NCBI RefSeq assembly: GCF_024256385.1
Contig: NZ_JAMLFW010000001.1
Span: 1,488,001-1,552,000, forward strand
DNA: 64,000 nt
Direction of reading: 5' to 3'
From: Anatilimnocola floriformis
Lineage (GTDB): Bacteria > Planctomycetota > Planctomycetia > Pirellulales > Pirellulaceae
Position numbers and translations under genes: made by a program. How positions within the stretch are numbered: position 1 is the first letter of the stretch; each line of letters opens with the position of its first letter. The notes beneath the pieces are model-generated. The model was not told where the DNA came from. It ran no database searches and saw only the letters and a list, made by a program, of their open reading frames with translations. Positions 27,956 through 37,320 of this stretch are shown here, piece after piece.

Positions 27956-28765
27956 GGCTTGTCGAATGCTACTCCACAAGAGCGACAGAGAAAGTCACAA
28001 ACCGGCACGCCGTCTTGTTTCAGAGCCGTTGCTAACTCGATGCCCTGTAGCAGTTCTTATAAGAACGCCTATGAATGCTGTCAGTGAAGTCGCACAGATC
28101 ATTGCCATTGCATGGAAACCATCATCGCATGCCATGGCGCAGACCACGCCAAAACCAACTGCAGTCGCCAGCAAAGTAGCACATCGCTTCCAGTTTGACA
28201 TAAACAGCAAAAAAACAGCTGCATAGTTAAATGTGACTAGCATGACAAAGTTAGCCACTTCGCCGAACAGGTGGCTCGACCAAAACATGAGAGGAGGTTC
28301 GGGAATCGACAATACGAAAATCACGCATGCTGCACATGTCGTAACCACGAAACAATCTGCGAGCGAAACATGAAATCTGCCAGTAAGCTTAAATGCCCGC
28401 CGAAGTCGCTCAACTGCAATGACTGCGGGTAGGCAAACTCCTGCACTGGTCACGACAAATTGCGACTGTTCCATTGCCGAGGAGGCAACAACGAAGAGGG
28501 CAAGACCAAGTATGCACCAGCGCGCCCTGTGATCGCCGAAGATGACTACCGCTCCAACCAGCCAGCACGCAATCAGCCCGGTCGCATCACGAAGAACTTC
28601 GAGGGCGATGAATTCGATTGACAAGTAGGACGCCGCGGGCCTCGTTTCGAAGGTCAGCGCAAGGCAAGCAGCCGCGGACAGTGCGCCGGCGGCCATTACA
28701 GCCGGCAATTTATCTTTGTCCGGGCAAGATGCAGTCATTGCTTAACGGCTAGCAAGTGATGCTGC
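27956..28765. other. Inserted segment bracketed by direct repeats
   Basis: 810 bases between two perfect 50-bp repeats, holding a single membrane-protein gene and visibly more AT-rich than the genes on either side. Removing the segment and one repeat copy restores an ordinary tail-to-tail junction between the genes at 26319 and 28774. No transposase, recombinase or terminal inverted repeat is seen, so the mechanism is open. Confidence 0.65.
27995..28738 (-). CDS. Hypothetical polytopic membrane protein (insertion cargo)
   Basis: A 247-residue protein with about six to seven predicted membrane helices (for example ALSAAACLALTF, LIACWLVGAVVIFGD, WCILGLALFVVASSA, FVVTTCAACVIFVLSI, FVMLVTFNYAAVFLLFM, ATAVGFGVVCAMACDD) and a short basic C-terminus. 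Cys and Met are unusually frequent. I do not recognise the family. The gene fills the segment between two 50-bp direct repeats, and its base composition is more AT-rich than that of its neighbours, which suggests recent acquisition. The frame is intact. Confidence 0.6.
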   Translation of the reverse strand: MTASCPDKDKLPAVMAAGALSAAACLALTFETRPAASYLSIEFIALEVLRDATGLIACWLVGAVVIFGDHRARWCILGLALFVVASSAMEQSQFVVTSAGVCLPAVIAVERLRRAFKLTGRFHVSLADCFVVTTCAACVIFVLSIPEPPLMFWSSHLFGEVANFVMLVTFNYAAVFLLFMSNWKRCATLLATAVGFGVVCAMACDDGFHAMAMICATSLTAFIGVLIRTATGHRVSNGSETRRRAGL

Positions 28766-28815
28766 TCCGCCAACTACTTCTTGATCACTTCGCAGTTATT
28801 AAACTGCGGGCCGCC
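28766..28815. repeat. 50-bp direct repeat, right copy
   Basis: The native copy: it includes the stop codon and last 13 codons of the pseudokinase gene (28774 onward) and continues into that gene. It is identical to 27906-27955; identity ends abruptly on both sides. Confidence 0.9.
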
Positions 28816-31800
28816 TGGGGCGCGGGATTGGAAGTCGCAGGCGACGACTACTTCGCCGCTCTTGGCGAGGGCGCGGGCATCGGCAGCATTGGCGAAGGCG
28901 AGAATCACCTTCACTGACTTGCCGTCCTTCATCGCTGCTACCTTCAGGAAAACGTTGGAGTCGACGACTGAGTCGACGTTCCCTTTGATCCAGAAACTCT
29001 CTCCCTTGTGCTTTGCTTCGAAGGCCGCGTTGTCGAGCTGGAGAGCTTCGTTGCCGATGGCTTCGGCAGTGATTTCGTCGGTGCCGAGCGGCGGACGATC
29101 GGGAGCTTTGCCGGCCGGCTTCTTTCCATTGGCCGGAGGCGGCGCGGGGTTATTCAGGTTGAGTTGCGGCACGTTGTTGATGGCGTTCTTGTCGTTGGCC
29201 GGTTTGCCGCCCGCTGGTGCATTGCCTTGGCCGGCCGCAGAAGCTTCGGTCGTGTAAAGTTCGACCTTGGCATCATCGGCGGCGGCATAGATGCGATAGC
29301 GAATCCGTCCCTTGTCTAGCGACTTGGCCAGGTTGATCATCTGCTCGAACGTGGCATAGGCCTTTTGGGCCGGCTCGAACGTCATGTTCGCGGCCTGGGT
29401 CATTTTCTGTTTTTCTTTGGCGTCTTTCTGACCCTGCGCGGCCTGAATCATGGCTTGGCCGCTTTGCATGGCATTTTTGATTTGCCCCTCGACGTGCGCC
29501 ACTTCCTTCTTGGAGAAGATAGTGGGTTTGGGAGCGACGGGTTCGAGCTTGAAATGCGGGATGACATTCACTTGCACGGTCTTGCCAGAATTGATGACCG
29601 AGGTATCGATTTTGACGCACACGGGCGTTTCGGTTTCGACGTTGCCGACCCAGAAAAAGGTCGTGTCTTTGTCGGCGATGAGTTCCTTGTTGTCGAACTT
29701 CACCTTGGGAACTTCGGCTTCGACGGAGACGAGTTCAAACATTAACTGCTTTTGCTCGGGGGGCATATCGATGTTGAACTTGACCGTCGGCGTGCGCTTT
29801 TCGATGCCGATGAGAATCGCTTCGGCGGCGGCTGGTTCGCGGAGAGCGAAGTCGACCTTGCCGCTGCCGGCACTCAGCGAGATGAGGCAGTTGCAGAGAT
29901 AAGGAGCGGCTCCATTCTTGGCCCCTTCGGCAGTCCACTGAAACTGCAGCTGGTCATTCTTGATCGACATCGTGGCGATCGTGATGGTGTTGCCGACGCC
30001 GGTGTTGAGTTTGAAATCCCAATCGCGCAGCGACGTGCCGTTGTTGCCGGGCTCCATGCTGAACTGCATCTTGCCCTTGGCGTAGGCGGTGGCGCCCCCT
30101 TTGAGCATCGAGCTGATGACGGTGTTTTCGTCGGGGATCTTGCAAGGACCAAGCGTGATCGGCGCGAGCATTTCGGGCGTGGGCTCGGTCATACCGACCG
30201 GCAACTTCGGCAAGGAAACGCTGGTGCGGAAACCGACGAATGGATCGGGCGCCTTGGGTGGCGGAGCCGGCTTGGTTTCGGGTTTGGGCTTGGGTTCAGC
30301 CTTCGGCTTCTCGGGTTTCGGCTCGGGCTTGGTCTCCGGCATCGGCGGAGCAACGGGCGTTTCGGGCTTGGGTGGTTCGGTGGCTTCCGGTTTCGCCGGA
30401 TCGGCCGGCATGGCTTCGGGCGCGGCGGGATTGGCTTCGGGGGCAGGCGTTTCTGGATTGGCCTCTTCGGCAGGAGCAGGATTGGCTTCTGCGGGGTCGG
30501 CGGGAGCCTCGGCCGGTTGTTCGACGGGGGCTTCGACGACGGCGGGCGCTTCTTCCTTCTTGGCGATTTGCTTGGGGTTGCCGCCACTCATCATGTACAT
30601 GACGAGTGCGATGATGCCGCCGAGCACGAGCACGCCAGCGCCAATGCCGCCGCCGATGATGAGCGGCATTTGTGCCTTGGTGATCCCCTTTGAACTCTTT
30701 TTGCCTTTCTTGGCTGGTTCTGGTTTGGCGTCGGCTGCGGTGTCTTTCTTCGCAGCGTCTTTGGCGGGTTCTTTCTTCGCCGGTTCCTTTTTGGTCGGCG
30801 CTTTAGCGGCCGGGGCTTTGGCAGCGGGTGTTTTTGAAGCAGTGCCGCGACGCGTCGCCGGCTGAAAAGCCAAGCCCGCGAACGGATTGTCGTCGGCTGC
30901 GGCTTCTTCGGTCGGCGTTTCTGAAGGTGTCGGTTCCACCTCGGTATCAGCGGCGGCGATCACCGGCACCGCTTGCGAATCGCCCGGCAGCGCCTTGGCG
31001 ACTGGTGGCTTTTTCGCTTTGGGAGGTGCGGCCTTGGCGGCGGGCTCCTCGGCTTTGGCTTTGGCGGCGGGTGCCTTTGCCGCAGGGGCCTTGGCCGCCG
31101 GTGCAGCTGTTTTCGTCGCACTCGCTTTGGCTGCAGGCTTGGCCGCGGGCGCCGCCGGGGCTTGAGCTGCATCGATGGCGGCGATGAGGGCCTGATCATC
31201 GTGAGGCCGATCGGCCGGTTTGGCCGACATCAACTGGCCGCACAATTGTGCGATGCCGGCCGGTGTTTCCGGAGCCAACTTGCTCAGTTGAGCAGCCGAG
31301 GCTGGGCCTTCGAGCGGCGCCTTGCCGGTGAGCAGAAAGTAGAGCGTCGCGCCCAGCGAATAAACATCGGCGGCGCGATCCGCAGGGCCTGTCTTCAATT
31401 CAGGCGCTCGATAAAGCTTCGCGGTGATCGCGGCCTGCTCGACGGAATCGTTTTTATCCGGCTCAACAGCGCTGGCCAATTGCCCAAGCGCGAAGTCGAG
31501 AATCTTGACGTTGCCGTTTTTATCGAGCAGCAGATTCGACGGCTTCAAACCGCCGTGGACGATGCCCTTGGCATGCGCATAGGCGAGCCCTTCGGCGGCC
31601 TGGCGAATGATGTTCCACGCTTGAGCGGCGGGGAGTTTGCCGCTGGTTTGCACCTGCCGCTGCAGGTCCTGCGCTTCAACGTATTCGAGCACGATGAAGT
31701 AGCGGTCGCCGTCCTGATTCACATCGTGAATGTGGCTGACATTGGGATGCTCGATGCTGGCGACACGGCGGGCTTCGGTCAAAATTCGCCGCAGGATTTG

Positions 31801-32139
31801 CGGCTGCGCGGTGTACTTGCGCGCGAGAACCTTGAGAGCCGCCTTTCGCTGCATCTGCATGTGTTCGGCGAGATAGACCCGGCCGAGTTCGCCGACGCCC
31901 AGTTGATCGAGCAGCTTGTAATTTCCAACCACCAGCGCGGTGAAATTGTGCAGCAGCTGACCGGCCTGCCACTTGGTGATCTTCCCCTCTTTGATCAGGT
32001 CGCGGGCCACGGCTTTGGGATCTTCAGCCGCGGCGTGCTGTTCGCGGATCTTGGCGATGCTCTCGGGATTCAGAATTTGGCTAGTCGCCAGCGCATCTAA
32101 AAATGCTTGAGCGGCGTTCGCGGGCATCACGTTGGCCAT
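28774..32139 (-). CDS. Giant Hanks-type pseudokinase with single membrane helix
   Basis: 1121 residues from the ATG at 32139. The kinase domain (about 74-350) keeps the glycine loop (LGVGELGRVYLAE), Lys103 and Glu122. However, the catalytic loop reads VHGGLKPSNLLL, so the HRD aspartate is replaced by Gly197, and the DFG motif is DFA (215-217). It is therefore a predicted pseudokinase or very weak kinase that could still bind ATP. Long Ala/Pro/Lys/Glu-rich linkers flank one membrane helix (about 505-535, PLIIGGGIGAGVLVLGGIIA). The extracytoplasmic part of about 450 residues ends in an OB-like (tRNA_anti-like) domain, FWIKGNVDSVVDSNVFLKVA. Likely a scaffold or sensor. Confidence 0.85.
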   Translation of the reverse strand: MANVMPANAAQAFLDALATSQILNPESIAKIREQHAAAEDPKAVARDLIKEGKITKWQAGQLLHNFTALVVGNYKLLDQLGVGELGRVYLAEHMQMQRKAALKVLARKYTAQPQILRRILTEARRVASIEHPNVSHIHDVNQDGDRYFIVLEYVEAQDLQRQVQTSGKLPAAQAWNIIRQAAEGLAYAHAKGIVHGGLKPSNLLLDKNGNVKILDFALGQLASAVEPDKNDSVEQAAITAKLYRAPELKTGPADRAADVYSLGATLYFLLTGKAPLEGPASAAQLSKLAPETPAGIAQLCGQLMSAKPADRPHDDQALIAAIDAAQAPAAPAAKPAAKASATKTAAPAAKAPAAKAPAAKAKAEEPAAKAAPPKAKKPPVAKALPGDSQAVPVIAAADTEVEPTPSETPTEEAAADDNPFAGLAFQPATRRGTASKTPAAKAPAAKAPTKKEPAKKEPAKDAAKKDTAADAKPEPAKKGKKSSKGITKAQMPLIIGGGIGAGVLVLGGIIALVMYMMSGGNPKQIAKKEEAPAVVEAPVEQPAEAPADPAEANPAPAEEANPETPAPEANPAAPEAMPADPAKPEATEPPKPETPVAPPMPETKPEPKPEKPKAEPKPKPETKPAPPPKAPDPFVGFRTSVSLPKLPVGMTEPTPEMLAPITLGPCKIPDENTVISSMLKGGATAYAKGKMQFSMEPGNNGTSLRDWDFKLNTGVGNTITIATMSIKNDQLQFQWTAEGAKNGAAPYLCNCLISLSAGSGKVDFALREPAAAEAILIGIEKRTPTVKFNIDMPPEQKQLMFELVSVEAEVPKVKFDNKELIADKDTTFFWVGNVETETPVCVKIDTSVINSGKTVQVNVIPHFKLEPVAPKPTIFSKKEVAHVEGQIKNAMQSGQAMIQAAQGQKDAKEKQKMTQAANMTFEPAQKAYATFEQMINLAKSLDKGRIRYRIYAAADDAKVELYTTEASAAGQGNAPAGGKPANDKNAINNVPQLNLNNPAPPPANGKKPAGKAPDRPPLGTDEITAEAIGNEALQLDNAAFEAKHKGESFWIKGNVDSVVDSNVFLKVAAMKDGKSVKVILAFANAADARALAKSGEVVVACDFQSRAPGGPQFNNCEVIKK

Positions 32140-32396
32140 GGTGGACCTAAGGCATGCGGTCGGAAGGGAACCAGCTATGATTTTGCCTGCAAAGATTACG
32201 ATTGGCAACTGTTTTCGCTTTGGGCGCGGGTTATTTTTGCATCCCAAGTCGAGCTTGGATCGACATTTACCGCGGTTCGTGTCGCTTGATTCGACAGAGC
32301 GCCACAGCGGCCGCCATTCGTTCCTGTTTTCGGGCTAGATGGCCGGGCCTCGCGGCATCTCACGTTGCTTTCTACGATGATGCTCAGGAGAACAGC

Positions 32397-33635
32397 ATGC
32401 GAGCAGAAATCATTTCCATCGGCGACGAACTCACCAGTGGCCAGCGGGTCGACACCAACAGCGCGTGGGTCTCGCAGCGGCTGGGCGAATTGGGCGTGCC
32501 GGTCGCTTTTCATACGACCGTTGCCGATCACTTGCCCGACAATATCCAGGCATTTCGCCTCGCCTGCGAACGGGCCGATCTGGTGATCGCAACCGGCGGT
32601 CTGGGGCCGACGGCCGATGATCTCACGCGGCAGGCCGTGGCCGAGATGGCGGGAGTTGACCTGGTGGAAGATGCCGGCGCGCTCGAGCACATTCGCGCCC
32701 TCTTCGCCCGCCGTAAACGCGAGATGCCGCCGAATAATCTCGTCCAAGCACTCTTTCCGCGCGGTAGCCGCGTGGTTCCCAATCCGCACGGCAGCGCGCC
32801 GGGGATCGATTTTGAATTACCTCGGCCCGGCAAATCGCTGGCGCGAATCTTCTGCTTGCCGGGCGTCCCTGCTGAGATGCAGGAGATGTGGCAAGGCACC
32901 GTGGCCCCCGCCGTGGCGACGATGCTTGGTGCGCCGCGAGTTATTCACCATTACCGCGTGAAGTGCTTCGGCGTCGGCGAAAGCGATCTCGAAGCCATGT
33001 TGCCCGATCTCATCCGCCGCGGCCGCGTGCCGAGCGTCGGCATCACGGTGAGCAAAGCGACCATCACGCTCCGCATCACCGCCGAGGGGCCCACCATTCC
33101 GCTTGCCCGCGAATCGATGCAGCCGACGGTCGACGTCATCCATCAGTGCCTGGGCAATCTCGTCTATGGTTATGAAGACGACGAAATGCAGCACGCCGTG
33201 CTGCGATTGCTGCGCGAACGGCAGCAAACCCTCGCCGTCGTCGAATGGGGCACGGCCGGCCTCGTGCAGCATTGGTTGGGCGAATGTGCCGACGCGGCTG
33301 CCGCTTTTCGCGGCGGTCTCGTCCTGCGCGATGCGGCCGGCGTCGAGATTCTCTCCGGCCTGGCCGCCGAACTCGCTGGTGTCATGGGCCTCGCCAGCGC
33401 GCCCGCTATGAGCGTCGTCGCGCAGGCCGCGCGCGAACGATTCGCGACTGACTTCGCCCTCGCAATCGGTCCGCTGCCCGAAGTTGGTCAGAATCTGCAA
33501 ATCGCCATCGCTGGTCCGCCGGGAGTTGTCACCCGCGAGATTCCCTACACGGGCCATCCCGATATTTTGAAGCCGCGGGCTGCCAAGCAGGCGCTGAATC
33601 TTGTTCGGCTGGCGATCTTAAACAATCCGCAGTAA
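32397..33635 (+). CDS. cinA: CinA-like protein with degenerate deamidase domain
   Basis: A 412-residue protein. The N-terminal MoCF/COG1058 domain (1-165) is intact: AEIISIGDELTSGQ, VIATGGLGPTADDLTRQ, and FCLPGVPAEMQ. In CinA this domain hydrolyses ADP-ribose or NMN-type pyrophosphates. The C-terminal PncC-like domain normally has AESCTGG as the NMN-deamidase nucleophile motif; here the equivalent region reads VEWGTAG, lacking the Ser. Deamidase activity is thus probably lost. The start at ATG 32397 has CAGGAG six bases upstream. It is divergent from the pseudokinase and convergent with the cardiolipin synthase gene. Confidence 0.85.
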   Translation: MRAEIISIGDELTSGQRVDTNSAWVSQRLGELGVPVAFHTTVADHLPDNIQAFRLACERADLVIATGGLGPTADDLTRQAVAEMAGVDLVEDAGALEHIRALFARRKREMPPNNLVQALFPRGSRVVPNPHGSAPGIDFELPRPGKSLARIFCLPGVPAEMQEMWQGTVAPAVATMLGAPRVIHHYRVKCFGVGESDLEAMLPDLIRRGRVPSVGITVSKATITLRITAEGPTIPLARESMQPTVDVIHQCLGNLVYGYEDDEMQHAVLRLLRERQQTLAVVEWGTAGLVQHWLGECADAAAAFRGGLVLRDAAGVEILSGLAAELAGVMGLASAPAMSVVAQAARERFATDFALAIGPLPEVGQNLQIAIAGPPGVVTREIPYTGHPDILKPRAAKQALNLVRLAILNNPQ

Positions 33636-33642
33636 GTGGCCG

Positions 33643-35103
33643 TTACAAATAGGGCGTCGCCAACCGCGCGATGCCATCTCGAATGCGGATGAGCAGTGGT
33701 CGCGAGTCGACGTCCTTCAGCGTGATCTTTTTCGCCGTGCTCAGCTTCGTGCGGATCAGGCCGTTCAGATTTGCGGCCAGATCGAGGTCGTAGCATTCGA
33801 CGTTGAATTCAAAATTGAGTCGCAAGCTGCGAGCGTCCCAGTTGGCCGAGCCGACGAAGGACCAGGCGTCGTCGACGAGGACGATCTTCGTATGATCGAA
33901 CGGCGGCTTGGTGAGATAGACCTCGCAGCCGCGCTCCAGCACTTGCCACAACTGCGCGGTCGATGCCCATTGCACGAGGGCCAGGTTGTTTTTCTCCGGC
34001 AGCAAAATGCTCACATGCACGCCGCGCATCGCGGCGACATTCAGCGCGGTGATGATCGTCAAATCGGGCAAAAAGTACGGCGTGACGACCGTCAGCGATC
34101 GCTGCGCCGAATTGATCGCGGCCAATAGTGTGAAGCGAATCAAATCGCGGCGGGAATCGGGACCGTCGGGAATGCCGCGGCAGAGCGCCGGGCCGTGCGG
34201 ATGAATCGCGGGGAACCAGAGCTTCCCTTCGAGCAACTCGCCGGTCGCGAATTCCCAATCGCCAACGAAACATTCTTGCAGCTGAGAAACGACCGGGCCG
34301 TGAAATTCAAAATGCAGGTCGCGCACCGGATGCTTGCTCGGCGGATCGAGCCGATGCCCCGCGCGAATATTCATGCCGCCGGTAAAACCGATCCTGCCGT
34401 CGACCACCAGAATCTTGCGGTGGTTTCGCAAATTGGTGTAATGCAACTGCCACGGCACGAGCGTCGGCAGAAACGTGTTGAACGGCACCTTCCCTTTTCG
34501 CAACTCACCCTTGATCGACGGCCAACTGTAACGCGTCCCCACATCGTCGATCAGCACCCGCACATCCACGCCGCGCGCCACGGCCCGGGCCAGCGCATCC
34601 GAAAACTCCCGCCCGGCTGCATCGTTGTCGAAGATATAGGTGCACAGCGTAATCGAATGTTGCGCCGCTTCGATCGACGCCAGCATGCGTGCGTACGCTT
34701 CATCGCCGCAGTGCAGCGGCGTGACGGTATTGCCCGGCAACAGCGGCGAACCACTCAGGCCAAAGACAAACTCATTCAGCGACATCAAATGCAAGGCATC
34801 TTCTTCCAGCACCTGCTGCAATTCATGCGTGGCAGCCTGCTCGATTTGCAGCCGCTGATGCTTCGACTCTTTTCGCCGCAGCTTGCGAGCCTTGCGACGA
34901 ATCCGGTTGATGCCAAAGGTGAAATACAAAATCGAACCGATGATCGGCGCCAACCAAATCACGCCGATCCAGCCGAGCGCAGCGCGATTGTCACGCTTGG
35001 TCAGCACCACATGCGCCGAAGCCATGATGACAATGGCCAGATCGAGGCCGGCGAGAAAAAACGGCCAGGCCCATTTGAGAAGATTCCAAAGCTCGTCGAA
35101 CAT
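33643..35103 (-). CDS. cls: Cardiolipin synthase-like phospholipase D protein
   Basis: A 486-residue protein. Two N-terminal membrane helices (about 12-33 and 42-63) precede two phospholipase D domains. HKD motif 1 is NHRKILVVD (H228, K230, D235). Motif 2 is DHTKIVLVD near residue 408, each followed by the usual GG/GSAN motif (FTGGMN, FVGSANWD). This is the arrangement of bacterial cardiolipin synthase A, which joins two phosphatidylglycerols at the inner membrane. Other PLD-type transferases cannot be excluded. Confidence 0.9.
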   Translation of the reverse strand: MFDELWNLLKWAWPFFLAGLDLAIVIMASAHVVLTKRDNRAALGWIGVIWLAPIIGSILYFTFGINRIRRKARKLRRKESKHQRLQIEQAATHELQQVLEEDALHLMSLNEFVFGLSGSPLLPGNTVTPLHCGDEAYARMLASIEAAQHSITLCTYIFDNDAAGREFSDALARAVARGVDVRVLIDDVGTRYSWPSIKGELRKGKVPFNTFLPTLVPWQLHYTNLRNHRKILVVDGRIGFTGGMNIRAGHRLDPPSKHPVRDLHFEFHGPVVSQLQECFVGDWEFATGELLEGKLWFPAIHPHGPALCRGIPDGPDSRRDLIRFTLLAAINSAQRSLTVVTPYFLPDLTIITALNVAAMRGVHVSILLPEKNNLALVQWASTAQLWQVLERGCEVYLTKPPFDHTKIVLVDDAWSFVGSANWDARSLRLNFEFNVECYDLDLAANLNGLIRTKLSTAKKITLKDVDSRPLLIRIRDGIARLATPYL

Positions 35104-35217
35104 TCGGGAGATTCAGTTCGTCAGACGAAAAGCAGATAAGTGTGCCGCACTGCAAGTATAGCTTGTAGAATCGTTTCCCGTGGCGAAGGTTATCGCGAGG
35201 CTGAAGATTCACCTGCT

Positions 35218-35826
35218 TCAGCCTATCTCTTCTGTGCGGTACCAGTCGAATTGATGTTCTGCGGCTGCCATCTTCAGCGGCCCGGCCAGCCACGAGATGT
35301 GGGGCATCAGATTTTCGTCGAAACTGAAGACTACCCCATCACGGCGAGTGACTGAATAGAAAGCCGCTGTCCTTGTCGGCATCAACCGCTTGGCCGGTCC
35401 CTTTACAATGGGTAGATGCTCGTGAACGATCGCTTCTTGGACCTTCAATATTTCGTCGTAGGCAAAAATCGTTTCCTCGCCTTGATCGAGCACCGCGAAC
35501 CCCAACTTATAGATGCGCACTCGGAAGGAGAACAAAGTCATGATTCGCCAGAGCATGTAGGTGCCGCCAAGGGCGATAAGCACGCCGAACACGACCGATA
35601 CCACTGCTCCGATCCAGTTGCCGATTCCATCAGGCCGATTGCCAGCCGGATGAAACAGCTGCACCAGCATGAAAACTGCGATGACTATTCCACCCAGGAT
35701 TAAGAGTATCGCAATGATAATTCCTGCGATCAGATTTTCTCGGCCGGGGCGAGATTCGAGATGGAGCGCTCCCAGCGAATCGGCAGTGCGAGTCGAGGGA
35801 GCGAATTGAATTTCTTCGTTAGGCAT
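35218..35826 (-). CDS. Hypothetical two-helix membrane protein
   Basis: A 202-residue protein with two membrane helices (about 31-56, LIAGIIIAILLILGGIVIAVFML, and about 71-95, WIGAVVSVVFGVLIALGGTYML) and a C-terminal soluble domain with a PH-like beta pattern (VRIYKLGFAVLDQGEETIFAYDEI; AFYSVTRRDGVVFSFDE). Its ATG follows the stop of the upstream DUF1501 gene with no base between (TAG-ATG), so it is translated from that message. I do not recognise a specific family. Confidence 0.65.
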   Translation of the reverse strand: MPNEEIQFAPSTRTADSLGALHLESRPGRENLIAGIIIAILLILGGIVIAVFMLVQLFHPAGNRPDGIGNWIGAVVSVVFGVLIALGGTYMLWRIMTLFSFRVRIYKLGFAVLDQGEETIFAYDEILKVQEAIVHEHLPIVKGPAKRLMPTRTAAFYSVTRRDGVVFSFDENLMPHISWLAGPLKMAAAEHQFDWYRTEEIG

Positions 35827-37320
35827 CTAAACAAAGAATTCCCGAATCGGTTCACCATAAGGCAACAGCCGAATCGGCCGGCCGCTGTCGTTCAGATAGT
35901 TGCGCGCCGTGTCGATGCCGAGATGATCGTAGATTGTGGCGAGCACATCGTGCGGCGGTTTTGGGTTGTCTTTCGGAAAAGCTCCCTTGGCATCGGACGA
36001 GCCGACGACGCGGCCACCTTTCACTTTGCCGCCGGCGAGAGCGGCGCTGAAGACGTTCGGATAATGATCGCGGCCCGCGTTGTTGTTCACCCGCGGCGTG
36101 CGGCCGAATTCGCCCCAAGCCACGACCAGTGTCGTTTCGAGCAAGCCGCGCTCCTGCAGGTCGTTGATCAGCGCGGTGTAGGCCTGGTCCCAGCGCGGCA
36201 GAAATCCGCGGCGGAGCGAATCGAAGCCTTGCACGTGCGTATCCCACCAGCGGAGATCGACGGTCACCAGTCGCACGCCGGCTTCGACGAGTCGTCGCGC
36301 GAGCAACATCCGTTGGCTCCACGCCGGAGCGCCGCAGCGTGTCGGATCGCCCGGATCAAAGGCCGGCGCAAAGCCATACTTCTCGCGGAGTGCTGCCGGT
36401 TCTGAATCGAGATCAAAAGCCTTTTGTGCCTCGGGCGAGAGGAGCATATCGACGGCCTTCTGACCGAACCGATCGACGCCGTCCATCCGGCCGCTGGCAT
36501 CGACGCCCCTCTTCAGCGTATCGAGCCCGGTTAGCAGTTGCCGCCGCGAATCGAGTCGCTCGACCGACAAGCCCTCGGCCAGCACAAAATTCTGCACCTG
36601 AAACGGCCCGGTCTGCGCCGGATCGGCGCCGGTTTCGAACGGCTTGTTGGCCACGCCCAAATAGGCCGAGCCCGTGCCTGGCACCATCTTGGGAATCATC
36701 ACATACGCGGGCACCTTGGGATTGAGCCCGCCCAGTTGCTCGGCCACATACGCGCCGCAACTCGGATGCTTGTTCTCATCTGGATTGAGCCCCGGCCCGT
36801 AACCGGTAAAGCACATCTGGTCGCCAGTGCTGTGCCCCGCGTCGAGATGATTCAAGCTGCGGATGATCGACCACTTGTCCATGATCTTGGCAGTCATGGG
36901 GAGCATGTCGGTCACTTGAATGCCCGGCACGTTGGTATTGATCGTGCCGAACTCGCCGCGAAATTCCTCGGGCGCGTCCGGCTTGGGGTCCCACATATCA
37001 ATATGGCTGGGCCCGCCGCGCATCCAGAGAATGATGACGTTGTTCTTTTGCTTGGTGCGGGCCTGATGACCACTTTTGGGATCGGCCTTCTGCTCGGCCG
37101 CTGCGGCTTCGCTCCGCAACAGATTGGCCAGCGACAAACCCGCCGTGCCGAGCACGCCTGCATGCACAAAACCCCGCCGCGTGAGCGACCGTTCGCTCGT
37201 CGTTTGCTCGCGCAGTTCCGAACACGCTCGCGCCAGACTCATCCGTTGCCATTCGCGGTGTGACAGCATTTGCAGGCTCGCTCCGGGTGGGAAGGAATAA
37301 GCGAGAAAGGTGGGGTGCAT
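35827..37320 (-). CDS. DUF1501 Tat-exported protein
   Basis: A 497-residue member of DUF1501, a planctomycete-rich branch of the alkaline phosphatase/sulfatase superfamily. A Tat signal SLTRRGFVHAGVLGTAGLSLANLL (twin Arg near residues 48-49) directs export. The body carries NNVIILWMRGGPSHIDMWDPKPD, GDQMCFTGYGPG, GEFGRTPRVNNNAGRDHYPNVFS and the closing DVLATIYDHLGID, all typical. The start at 37320 has AGAGG four to five bases upstream; ATG at 37269 (GGAG eleven bases upstream) is an alternative. Usually the partner of DUF1549/DUF1553 cytochrome-type genes, which are not adjacent here. Confidence 0.88.
   Translation of the reverse strand: MHPTFLAYSFPPGASLQMLSHREWQRMSLARACSELREQTTSERSLTRRGFVHAGVLGTAGLSLANLLRSEAAAAEQKADPKSGHQARTKQKNNVIILWMRGGPSHIDMWDPKPDAPEEFRGEFGTINTNVPGIQVTDMLPMTAKIMDKWSIIRSLNHLDAGHSTGDQMCFTGYGPGLNPDENKHPSCGAYVAEQLGGLNPKVPAYVMIPKMVPGTGSAYLGVANKPFETGADPAQTGPFQVQNFVLAEGLSVERLDSRRQLLTGLDTLKRGVDASGRMDGVDRFGQKAVDMLLSPEAQKAFDLDSEPAALREKYGFAPAFDPGDPTRCGAPAWSQRMLLARRLVEAGVRLVTVDLRWWDTHVQGFDSLRRGFLPRWDQAYTALINDLQERGLLETTLVVAWGEFGRTPRVNNNAGRDHYPNVFSAALAGGKVKGGRVVGSSDAKGAFPKDNPKPPHDVLATIYDHLGIDTARNYLNDSGRPIRLLPYGEPIREFFV

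Noticed and set aside
27956-28765. Calling the inserted segment an insertion sequence or integron cassette
   Set aside because: No transposase, integrase, terminal inverted repeats or attC-like palindrome is visible; only the direct repeats and cargo are supported.
29752-30865. Long plus-strand frames opposite the pseudokinase linkers (Gly/Ala/Leu-rich)
   Set aside because: They mirror the Ala/Pro/Lys/Glu-rich linker of the real minus-strand gene and lack any independent support.
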